A stretch of DNA of 39,147 nucleotides from Bacteroidales bacterium (lineage in GTDB: Bacteria; Bacteroidota; Bacteroidia; Bacteroidales; UBA932), in assembly GCA_017561265.1 (NCBI GenBank), contig JAFZDJ010000077.1, positions 1-39,147 of the forward strand, in the 5' to 3' direction. How positions within the stretch are numbered: the stretch's first letter is position 1; each line of letters begins with the position of its first letter. A program made the position numbers and the translations under genes. Positions 7,378 through 14,759 of this stretch are shown here, piece by piece. Under the pieces are notes generated by a model that searched no databases, was not told where the DNA came from, and was given only the letters and a program-made list of their open reading frames with translations.

Positions 7378-9206
7378 TATAATGCCTGCATGTCGTTCAG
7401 CTTCCTGTAATATCCGTCCATTGCTATGAGTTCTTCATGTTTTCCTCGCTCGACTATCCTGCCTTCATGCATGACGCAGATTTCGTCCGCATTTCTGATT
7501 GTGGAAAGACGGTGAGCGATTGCAATGGTTGTTCTTGATGAAGTGAGCCTGTCAAGCGCTTCCTGCACGATTTTTTCCGATTCGGTGTCAAGTGCAGATG
7601 TCGCCTCGTCCAGAATAAGTATCGGAGGATTCTTCAAGATCGCACGTGCTATGCTGATTCTTTGTCTTTGTCCGCCGGAAAGCTTGCTTCCTCTGTCACC
7701 GATGTTTGTCTGGTAACCTTCCTCCTTCTCCATGATGAAGTCATGTGCGTTGGCGATTTTCGCAGCTGCCACAACCTGATCCATTGTAGCGCCCTCCACG
7801 CCGAAGGCTATGTTGTTGAATATTGTGTCGTTGAAAAGGATTGCCTCCTGATTGACATTTCCGATCAGGCTTCTGAGATCCTTGACGCGGAAATTCCTGA
7901 TGTCGGTGCCGTCGAGACTGATCGAGCCTTCCGATGCGTCGTAGTAGCGTGGAATAAGATCCACGAGGGTGGATTTGCCGGATCCTGACTGTCCTACCAG
8001 AGCCACGGTCCTGCCCTTTGGAATGGTCAGATCTATGTCATGCAGCACTTCCTTGCCTTCTTCGTAGCTGAATGACACCCCTTTGAATGTTATGCTCTCA
8101 TTGAATCCTTCAAGTTTTGCAGGCGACTCGATTTCCTTGATGTCGTTCTCGGCATTCATGATGGTGTCGACTCTTTCCATCGATGCAAGACCTTTCGGTA
8201 TGTTGTAGCTCGCCTTCGAGAATTCTTTTAGAGGGGCAAGTACACTGTAGAGGATGGTCATGTAGAATATGAATGTCGGGGCGTCGATCGGCGCCTTGTC
8301 GCTCAGGATGAGCGTGCCTCCGAACCATAGTACGATCATGATCATTATGGAGCCGAGAAGTTCGCTGACAGGATGTGCTGAGGCCTGTCTGACCGCAACT
8401 TTTGCAGAAGCTCTCCTATATTCATCTGCTGTAGTGGTGAATCTTTCCTTCATCTTGTCTTCAGCAATGAAAGCCTTGATGACTCTCAGACCTCCAAGCG
8501 TCTCATCAAGCTGAGCCATAGTCTCGCTCCACTTGCCCTGGGCTTCAAGGGACTGTCTCTTGAGCTTCTTTCCTATCGCACTCATTCCCCATGCCATTAC
8601 AGGGACAACAGTTACAGTGAAGAGTGTCAGCTCCCAGCTCAGATATATGAGGGCTCCGAAATAGCATATTATGAGTATCGGATTCTTTATGAGCATGTCA
8701 AGCGAACTGATGATGGAGACTTCGATCTCAGTCACGTCTCCGCTCATCCTGGCAATGATGTCACCTTTCTTCTGCTTCGAGAAAAAGCCCATAGGAAGGC
8801 TCAGAAGCTTGTTGTATACCATTGTCCTGATATCCCTGACAATGCCTGTCCTGAGGGGGACCATGACTGCTGATGATGCGAAATAGCAGCTTGTCTTAAG
8901 AAGGGTCATGAGGCCGAATACGACTCCAAGGATAAGAAGCGTTGTGGAGCCTCCCCATTTCTCTATAAGCTGGCTTACATAGAAATAGAAATTGTTCATC
9001 AGCTGTTCCTTGCTCGGCATGCCGTCCCATGGCATGAATTCATATACATTCGTATCCATCTTGAACAGGATGTTCAGAATGGGGATAAGAAGTGCGAATG
9101 AAAAGATGTTGAATACGGCTGAAAACAGATTCAGTACTATTGAACCAGCCAGATATTTCTTATATGGAGCGGCAAAACGCCTGAGTACTTTCCAGAAATC
9201 CTTCAT
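7377..9206 (-). CDS. ABC transporter with fused permease and ATPase (MsbA-like lipid exporter)
   Basis: A 609-residue half-transporter with an N-terminal six-helix ABC_membrane domain (about 20-340) and a C-terminal nucleotide-binding domain. Walker A is GQSGSGKST (405-413), the signature is LSGGQ (509-513), Walker B is ILILDEATSALD (529-540) and the switch histidine is in AHRLS (565). The architecture matches MsbA-type flippases that move lipid A or other lipids across the inner membrane as homodimers; drug-efflux relatives cannot be excluded. It heads a leftward operon with VanZ-like, amidase and cyuA-like genes, consistent with an envelope role. A TATATTTG -7 box lies about 25 bases upstream of the start. 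Confidence 0.85.
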   Translation of the reverse strand: MKDFWKVLRRFAAPYKKYLAGSIVLNLFSAVFNIFSFALLIPILNILFKMDTNVYEFMPWDGMPSKEQLMNNFYFYVSQLIEKWGGSTTLLILGVVFGLMTLLKTSCYFASSAVMVPLRTGIVRDIRTMVYNKLLSLPMGFFSKQKKGDIIARMSGDVTEIEVSIISSLDMLIKNPILIICYFGALIYLSWELTLFTVTVVPVMAWGMSAIGKKLKRQSLEAQGKWSETMAQLDETLGGLRVIKAFIAEDKMKERFTTTADEYRRASAKVAVRQASAHPVSELLGSIMIMIVLWFGGTLILSDKAPIDAPTFIFYMTILYSVLAPLKEFSKASYNIPKGLASMERVDTIMNAENDIKEIESPAKLEGFNESITFKGVSFSYEEGKEVLHDIDLTIPKGRTVALVGQSGSGKSTLVDLIPRYYDASEGSISLDGTDIRNFRVKDLRSLIGNVNQEAILFNDTIFNNIAFGVEGATMDQVVAAAKIANAHDFIMEKEEGYQTNIGDRGSKLSGGQRQRISIARAILKNPPILILDEATSALDTESEKIVQEALDRLTSSRTTIAIAHRLSTIRNADEICVMHEGRIVERGKHEELIAMDGYYRKLNDMQAL

Positions 9207-9230
9207 TGTTGATGATTATGCTATAACATG

Positions 9231-9238
9231 CAAATATA
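9231..9238 (-). promoter_or_regulatory. Bacteroidota -7 promoter box for the ABC exporter operon
   Basis: On the minus strand the bases read TATATTTG, a full match to the TAnnTTTG consensus, 25 bases before the ATG at 9206. No clear -33 TTG is found at the usual 19-21 base spacing. Confidence 0.4.
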
Positions 9239-9275
9239 ACATAAATTTTCCAAGGATTCCCATTCTGCATGACTA

Positions 9276-10304
9276 TTAGAGCATCATTATAGTCCAATGG
9301 TAGATGAGGTTGATTCTTTTGTGCAGGATTTCCATGTTGAGGGTGGATGCTTTGTCCCAGGTCTTGTTGTTGTTCATGGTGATTCCGGATGTGAACATCA
9401 CAGCAGGTATCCTGTTGTCCACGAATACTCTCTGGTCTGACAACCTGTAGAACAGCTTGGTGAAATTCTCGCTGCCATAGTATGAAAATCCAAGATCCAG
9501 ACAGATTTCGTACATGCTGTTGCAAGAGTTGAGCATGTCTCTGTATGAGCTTCTTCCGGACTTTCCGTCAAGCATGATAAGGTAGTCTTCGCGACCATCG
9601 TTGAGAGGTGCGAGAGTGCTTCCTATCTGGTCGATGTTGATCATGAGACCTATCTGGCTTCTGGTTATTGCCTTACCTGACACCGGATCGATCAGCTTGC
9701 CTTCCGTAATCATGTTCCATAAGCCATATGATCCTGCCATATCCATCTCGTATCCGTCAAATCCGACGAATATGATATTGCTGCCATAGGTCTTTCCGAT
9801 GGATCTGGTCATCGTGAGCATTTCAGCCAGAGAGGTGAGAGCTACGACTCCCGAAGCATTGGCATCTGCTCCCGGATAGAATTTCTCTCCGATTGTTCCT
9901 AGATGATCGAAGTGCGCTCCGATGATTATGTAGCTGTTGCGGTGGTCTTTGGAATTGCCTGGAAGAAAGCCGATTACATTATGGCATGCAGTGCCGTTGG
10001 ATGAGATTGCCGTCTTGCTCCATGTGTCTCCGAACTTCATGAGTCCGGCCTTGTCGAATTTTCTTGCGATCCATGCTGCCGCCTCCACTCCGCCTCGGGT
10101 ACCGGCTCCTCTTCCTGCACATATGGTATCGGAAAGAAATGATACCTCCATCTCTATTTTCTCAGGCCATATCAGGTTGCGTGCCGGCTTGTGAAGCGCC
10201 ATCCGGGAATTCTGTGCGTCTGCAATGCAGTGCACCAACAGTCCGGACAGCACTAGAAAGAACTGAAAGATGTACTTTTTTCTGTTTTTTGTCTGCATAC
10301 GCAC
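9276..10304 (-). CDS. Secreted M28-family peptidase-fold protein with altered active site
   Basis: A 342-residue protein with an N-terminal signal sequence (hydrophobic 11-25, ADAQ near 28-31) and an M28 aminopeptidase fold. It keeps GAHFDHLG (His131) and GADANASG (Asp147), both zinc-ligand motifs, and INIDQIG (Asp225). However, the usual E-E pair is YE here (GFDGYEMDMAGS, Tyr185-Glu186), so the general-base glutamate is replaced. The usual SDH is SDQ (289-291). The C-terminal histidine motif (typically xHxDYHxPxD) reads ITMNNNKTWD with no histidine. It is therefore probably a non-peptidolytic relative or a divergent enzyme. Two in-frame ATGs (10304, 10298) are possible. A TAATTTTG box for its promoter lies at 10359-10366. 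Confidence 0.75.
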   Translation of the reverse strand: MRMQTKNRKKYIFQFFLVLSGLLVHCIADAQNSRMALHKPARNLIWPEKIEMEVSFLSDTICAGRGAGTRGGVEAAAWIARKFDKAGLMKFGDTWSKTAISSNGTACHNVIGFLPGNSKDHRNSYIIIGAHFDHLGTIGEKFYPGADANASGVVALTSLAEMLTMTRSIGKTYGSNIIFVGFDGYEMDMAGSYGLWNMITEGKLIDPVSGKAITRSQIGLMINIDQIGSTLAPLNDGREDYLIMLDGKSGRSSYRDMLNSCNSMYEICLDLGFSYYGSENFTKLFYRLSDQRVFVDNRIPAVMFTSGITMNNNKTWDKASTLNMEILHKRINLIYHWTIMML

Positions 10305-10314
10305 AATAAATGAT

Positions 10315-10322
10315 TATATTTG
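10315..10322 (+). promoter_or_regulatory. -7 promoter box for the TPR gene
   Basis: TATATTTG is an exact TAnnTTTG match on the plus strand. A TTTG at 10288-10291 is 23 bases upstream, slightly longer than usual for a -33 element. The implied transcript would have a leader of about 75 bases before the ATG at 10403. Confidence 0.45.
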
Positions 10323-10358
10323 TAAATTGGCTTAATGGTGTGAAGCCGGTTGAGCCGC

Positions 10359-10366
10359 CAAAATTA
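10359..10366 (-). promoter_or_regulatory. -7 promoter box for the M28-like gene
   Basis: The minus strand reads TAATTTTG followed by GC, an exact TAnnTTTG match about 55 bases upstream of the M28 start. It lies downstream of the opposing TPR promoter, so the two transcripts would overlap at their 5' ends. The -33 element is unclear. Confidence 0.4.
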
Positions 10367-10402
10367 GAAAAAAACATCTATAACGGAAAATTTTTTAACC
10401 AT

Positions 10403-12418
10403 ATGCATAGACTCCTGAAGCATCTTGTCCTGATCTTCGTCCTTTTCGCGGCGGGCATCCAGCAGCTGAGCGCCCAATACGATAAGGATGTGTTCATGAT
10501 GCGTGGCCGTCAGGCCATTGCGGACGGCAAGTATGCCCTGGCTATCGAAAATTTCAATGTTCTGGCACAGCTGGACACATCCTTCCATTGGACTTATTTT
10601 TTCAGAGGAATCGCAAAATATAATCTTGGAGACATTCGCGGAGCAAAGAATGATTTTGACCGCTCGGTCCGCCTCAATCCGGTATTCACCAATGGTTACC
10701 ATTACCGAGGCATAGCGGAAAGCCGTTTCGGCAACTATGATGCGGCTCTTGAAGACTTCAGGAAAGCGGCCGAACTGAGACCTGGTTATGAAGGTATATA
10801 TTTCAGCAGGGGCGTTACCTATTTCCTTGCTCAGCAGTTCGACAATGCGATAGCTGATTTCGACCGCTATATCAAGAAGGAACCGAAGGATCCTTCAGCA
10901 TATCTTAACAGAGGTGCAAGTTATCTTTTCCTAGGTGATACCCTCAAGGCTCTCAACGACTATAACAAGGCCATCAAGCTTGACCGTTTCGACCCGGAAG
11001 GTTATGTGAGAAGAGGACGCCTCTATGCTTCCCAGAAAGAATATGATCTGGCACTTGAAGATATGGACAAGGCTATTGAGCTGGATACCACCAACACTTT
11101 TGCCTACTTCAACCGTGCGATCATGCAATATGAGCAGGAGAATTACAGGGAAGCGATGAAGGATCTGAACCGAGTGCTGCAGGATGAGCCGGGCAATGCA
11201 CTTACCCTTTACAACAGAGGACTGATCAGCGCCCAGCTCGGTGCATATGATGATGCCTTGAACGATATGGACAGGGTATTGAACATCAATCCTGAAAATG
11301 TGCTTGCATATTTCAACAGGGCATCCATCTTCATCGAACTTGGAATGTATGAGAATGCGTTGGAGGACTATGACAAGGCCATCAGTCTCTATCCTGACTT
11401 TGCCAAGGCTTATATGAACAGGTCCTATGTGAAGAATCTTCTCGGAAGGAACAGGGAAGCTAAGAAGGACTATGATACGGCTCAGAAAAAGGTTGCTGAG
11501 TATCGTGAAAGAAATGTTTCCGATGCAGGTTCATTTGCCGATACGACCAAGAAATACAGCTCTCTTCTGTCGCTTGATGCTGAATTCGCCAAGAAGGATT
11601 TCGATGACGAACTTCTTCAGCATCGTGACATAGACATAAAGCTCAGACCGCTTTACAAATTTGTCCTTACAGGAGAGAAGGATAATGTGACATACGCATT
11701 GAGCCGTGGATACGAGAATCCTCTTATATCGATGTTCGAGAACGCTCTTCCTGTGGGTGTCGGCATACGTAACGTGGAAGTTGCTGTGGGTCAGAGTGAT
11801 CTGTCAGCAGTAGAGGATGCTGCATGGAAGGGTGACAGCCCTGAACTTCTGTTCCTCCGTGCCTTGTATGACTGTAGTGGCAAGCAGTTCAATTCTGCCT
11901 TGAATTATTATGGAAAGGCCATAGAAGAGGCAGAGGACGAGGCCACCGGATATGCATCTCTCTATAGGGCTTTCTATCATATGAACAGAGGTGTGCTGCG
12001 TGCCGAGATGATCGATTTCATTTCATCGATCGAAAGCAATGTTCAGGTTCTTTCCATGGATGATGCCGGCAGCACGAGAGCGCGAGTGAGGGATCAGGTG
12101 GTCAGACAATATGAATATACTGATGCTGTGGAGGATATGAAACGTGCAGCGGAAATCGTACCGGATCTGCCTTATGCCTACTACAACCTCGGAAACCTCT
12201 ACTGCCTGTCCTCCGAGTATGTCAATTCTATAGATAATTATACAAAGGCCATAGAGCTATATCCATATATGGGTGATGCCTTCTTCAACAGAGGACTGGT
12301 ACTCATATATTTGAAGGACAAGGAAAAAGGCTGCATAGACCTTTCCCGTGCCGGAGAACTTGGAGTGAATGATGCCTATGGCGTAATCAAGAAATATTGT
12401 GAAGATGAAAATGAATGA
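10403..12418 (+). CDS. Secreted tetratricopeptide-repeat protein
   Basis: A 671-residue protein made largely of TPR units. The start at 10403 gives a proper signal peptide (MHRLLKHLVL..., ending QLSAQ near residue 25); the longer reading from 10310 would put 31 unlikely residues in front of it. Nine or more repeats run from about residue 30 to 370 with the pattern AxxNRGxxxxxLGxxxxALxDYxxAIxLxP. A less regular acidic stretch follows (about 380-560), then two more repeats near the C-terminus (AYYNLGNLYCLSSEYVNSIDNYTKAI, in pieces). TPR arrays bind partner proteins; the partner is unknown, and location is periplasmic or outer-membrane by its signal. It opens a rightward gene run reaching to the GH3 gene and overlaps the next gene by 8 bases. 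Confidence 0.85.
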   Translation: MHRLLKHLVLIFVLFAAGIQQLSAQYDKDVFMMRGRQAIADGKYALAIENFNVLAQLDTSFHWTYFFRGIAKYNLGDIRGAKNDFDRSVRLNPVFTNGYHYRGIAESRFGNYDAALEDFRKAAELRPGYEGIYFSRGVTYFLAQQFDNAIADFDRYIKKEPKDPSAYLNRGASYLFLGDTLKALNDYNKAIKLDRFDPEGYVRRGRLYASQKEYDLALEDMDKAIELDTTNTFAYFNRAIMQYEQENYREAMKDLNRVLQDEPGNALTLYNRGLISAQLGAYDDALNDMDRVLNINPENVLAYFNRASIFIELGMYENALEDYDKAISLYPDFAKAYMNRSYVKNLLGRNREAKKDYDTAQKKVAEYRERNVSDAGSFADTTKKYSSLLSLDAEFAKKDFDDELLQHRDIDIKLRPLYKFVLTGEKDNVTYALSRGYENPLISMFENALPVGVGIRNVEVAVGQSDLSAVEDAAWKGDSPELLFLRALYDCSGKQFNSALNYYGKAIEEAEDEATGYASLYRAFYHMNRGVLRAEMIDFISSIESNVQVLSMDDAGSTRARVRDQVVRQYEYTDAVEDMKRAAEIVPDLPYAYYNLGNLYCLSSEYVNSIDNYTKAIELYPYMGDAFFNRGLVLIYLKDKEKGCIDLSRAGELGVNDAYGVIKKYCEDENE

Positions 12419-13055
12419 TGCAAAGATAAAGGCTCTGATATTTGATATGGGAGGAGTTCTTGTGGACCTTGATATCGAGGACTGCAAGAGGGCCTTCAAG
12501 GAGTATATAGGATATGATGAGATAGATAATATCATCGATGCATGCCATCAGAAGGGCATTTATGGTGATCTTGAAGAGGGTATTCTCAGTGCTGAGGAAT
12601 TCAGGAAGATAGTTCTGAAGGACTCTCGTCCGGGCTCTTGTCCGGAGGATATAGACCGGGCCATGTGGCATATTCTGGTCGGCATAGAACCATACAAGGC
12701 GGAGCTTCTGAAAAAGCTCTCGGAGTCATATGAACTCTATCTTCTGAGCAATAACAACCCTATATGCCTTCCTCGATCGTCCTATCTTTTCGAACAGGCT
12801 GGAATCCCTCTGGAGAAAATCTTCCGCAAGCGTTTCTATTCGTTCGAAATGAAGGCCTTGAAGCCGTCTGAGAAGTTCTATAAAGCTGTAGTTGAGGAAA
12901 TAGGGCTTCCAGCCGAGCAGATGCTTTTCATCGATGATTCACAGAAGAACGTCGACGGATCCATCGCTGCAGGTCTGCCGGCCGTTTATTATGAGCCGGG
13001 AACCGATCTGGAGGCTCTTGTCATGAATTGTCTGGAAGGAGGGGAGAGATGCTGA
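12411..13055 (+). CDS. HAD-superfamily phosphatase, YihX-like
   Basis: A 214-residue cytoplasmic HAD-IA hydrolase. Motif I is FDMGGVLVD (Asp12), with glycine where most phosphatases have the second aspartate, a feature of the YihX/epoxide-hydrolase-N branch. Motif II is LLSNNNP, the motif III lysine is in LKPSEKFY, and motif IV is FIDDSQKNV. YihX acts on alpha-glucose 1-phosphate, but substrate cannot be predicted safely. Three ATGs (12399, 12405, 12411) are in frame; the last is preferred because it gives the usual short lead to motif I. It overlaps the upstream TPR stop and the downstream MBL start, so it is translationally coupled on both sides. Confidence 0.8.
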   Translation: MNDAKIKALIFDMGGVLVDLDIEDCKRAFKEYIGYDEIDNIIDACHQKGIYGDLEEGILSAEEFRKIVLKDSRPGSCPEDIDRAMWHILVGIEPYKAELLKKLSESYELYLLSNNNPICLPRSSYLFEQAGIPLEKIFRKRFYSFEMKALKPSEKFYKAVVEEIGLPAEQMLFIDDSQKNVDGSIAAGLPAVYYEPGTDLEALVMNCLEGGERC

Positions 13056-13843
13056 GGTTCATGAGTCTATCCAGCGGAAGCTGCGGCAACTGCTATTATC
13101 TCGGTACGGATAATGGAGGAATACTGATAGATGCAGGTGTGAGTCTGCGACGTCTGAAGAAGGCTCTTCAGGAATATGAGCTTGATACTGATTCGTTTTC
13201 GGCTGTGCTCGTCACACATGACCATCTGGATCATATCCGCCATCTGGGCTCTTTCTGCAAGCGTATCAACAAGCCTGTGTATACGACAGAAACCATTCAT
13301 TCCGCATTGGCCAGACATACGTTTACGGCTCCTACCATCAGTCCTTGCAGAAGAATCATGGAAGAAGACGCGTGGAATGAAATCGCCGGAATGAAGGTAA
13401 GATATTTCGTCGTGCCTCATGATGCTACCCAGACCGTCGGATATGCAATTGAAGTTGACGGTCATAGATTCGTCATAATGACAGATGTGGGAAGGATGAC
13501 CGATGAGGCTGTAGAATATGCCAGACAGGCCGATACAGTCGTAGTCGAATCCAATTATGATATTGATATGCTCATGAGCGGCCCGTATACCTATGAACTG
13601 AAGATGAGGATCATCCAGGGATGCGGACATTTGAGCAATGACGAGTGTGCAAGTGCGATAAAACGCTTCTGGCATGATGGATTGAAGAATATCTTCCTCT
13701 GTCATCTCAGCGAGAATAACAATACTCATGAACTGGCCTATAAAAGTGCGGCAGGGGCGCTGAGAGAGCTTGGGGTGCCGAAAGGAGAGGTTTATCTTCG
13801 TTGCCTTCCTCGTCAATATCCGTCGCAGATGTTTGAATTATAA
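13049..13843 (+). CDS. MBL-fold metallohydrolase, WalJ/YycJ-like
   Basis: A 264-residue metallo-beta-lactamase-fold protein. The metal-binding motif HDHLDH is at residues 57-62 after VLVTH, and later ligands are plausible in VVPHDATQ, IMTDVGRM and LCHLSENNNTHE. The N-terminal block (LSSGSCGNCYYLGTDNGGIL, 20 residues) is characteristic of the YycJ/WalJ group, thought to be nucleases linked to DNA repair or cell-wall signalling. The ATG at 13049 follows a purine-rich GGAAGGAGGGGAG and is preferred to an upstream in-frame TTG at 13028. It overlaps the preceding HAD gene by 7 bases and is followed after 10 bases by another HAD gene. Confidence 0.8.
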   Translation: MLRFMSLSSGSCGNCYYLGTDNGGILIDAGVSLRRLKKALQEYELDTDSFSAVLVTHDHLDHIRHLGSFCKRINKPVYTTETIHSALARHTFTAPTISPCRRIMEEDAWNEIAGMKVRYFVVPHDATQTVGYAIEVDGHRFVIMTDVGRMTDEAVEYARQADTVVVESNYDIDMLMSGPYTYELKMRIIQGCGHLSNDECASAIKRFWHDGLKNIFLCHLSENNNTHELAYKSAAGALRELGVPKGEVYLRCLPRQYPSQMFEL

Positions 13844-13853
13844 TTGTTTATAT

Positions 13854-14741
13854 ATGGACAACAATCATAACGAGACAATTTCACCTGAATTGAAAAAGAG
13901 GCTGTCCGGTATCCGTCATCTTGCATTGGATATGGACGGAACCATATATATGGGAAGTACACTTTTCCCGTTTACAGTTCCGTTTCTGAACCAGATGAAG
14001 GAAGCTGGCATAGGATATTCCTTCCTTACCAACAATCCGTCAAAGTCTGTATCAGACTATCTGTCCAAACTCGAGGCCATGGGCATTCATGCAGAGGAGA
14101 AGGATATGTATACTACTTCTCTGGCGGCTATAGATTATATAAAGTCTCACTATCCTTCAGCAAAAAGGCTGTTCATGCTGGGAACGCCAAGCATGATAAG
14201 CCAGTTTGAAAAGGCTGGTTTCGAATCATGTGCGGATGATCCGGATGATGTTCCTGATGTGCTTGTCGTGGCATTTGACATGACATTGGAGTATTCAAGA
14301 CTCTGCCGTGCATCATGGTGGGCTTCTCAGGGTATACCATATATCGCCACTAATCCTGACAAGGTCTGTCCGACCGATCAGAGAACTGTGCTTGTAGACT
14401 GCGGATCTATGTGCCGATGCATAGAACACGCCACCGGACGCAGACCTGACATTACATTGGGCAAGCCTGACCCGAACATGCTTACCGGCATAATGGATCG
14501 TTACGGACTGGCGGCGGATGAGATTGCAATGGTGGGTGACAGAATATATACCGATACTGCAACTGCGCATAATGCCGGAGCTTTCGGAGTTCTTGTCCTT
14601 TCAGGTGAAACGACGCTTGAGACTGCTGACGCGGTTGCCGAGGATGCAAGGACGAATCCGTCTCCTGAATTCTTCCCACCGGATCTGATATGTCGTGACA
14701 TCAAGGAACTGGGTGAACTCCTTATATCAGCAAGAAATTAA
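13854..14741 (+). CDS. HAD-IIA family phosphatase (NagD-like)
   Basis: A 295-residue HAD hydrolase with motif I ALDMDGTIY (Asp26 and Asp28), motif II FLTNNPSKS, the GKPDP lysine motif and motif IV MVGDRIYTDT. The long cap between motifs II and III identifies subclass IIA, which includes NagD and p-nitrophenyl-phosphatase/phosphoglycolate-phosphatase-like enzymes acting on small phosphorylated metabolites. The ATG at 13854 is preferred; the open frame extends further upstream only into the previous gene. Fourth gene in the rightward run, ending 18 bases before the beta-glucosidase. Confidence 0.85.
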   Translation: MDNNHNETISPELKKRLSGIRHLALDMDGTIYMGSTLFPFTVPFLNQMKEAGIGYSFLTNNPSKSVSDYLSKLEAMGIHAEEKDMYTTSLAAIDYIKSHYPSAKRLFMLGTPSMISQFEKAGFESCADDPDDVPDVLVVAFDMTLEYSRLCRASWWASQGIPYIATNPDKVCPTDQRTVLVDCGSMCRCIEHATGRRPDITLGKPDPNMLTGIMDRYGLAADEIAMVGDRIYTDTATAHNAGAFGVLVLSGETTLETADAVAEDARTNPSPEFFPPDLICRDIKELGELLISARN

Positions 14742-14759
14742 CTTAAACCACATAAGTAT

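Noticed and set aside
13067..13816. Open frame of 249 codons opposite the WalJ-like gene
   Set aside because: Fully antisense to a gene with clear metal-binding motifs; its own translation has no coherent motif.
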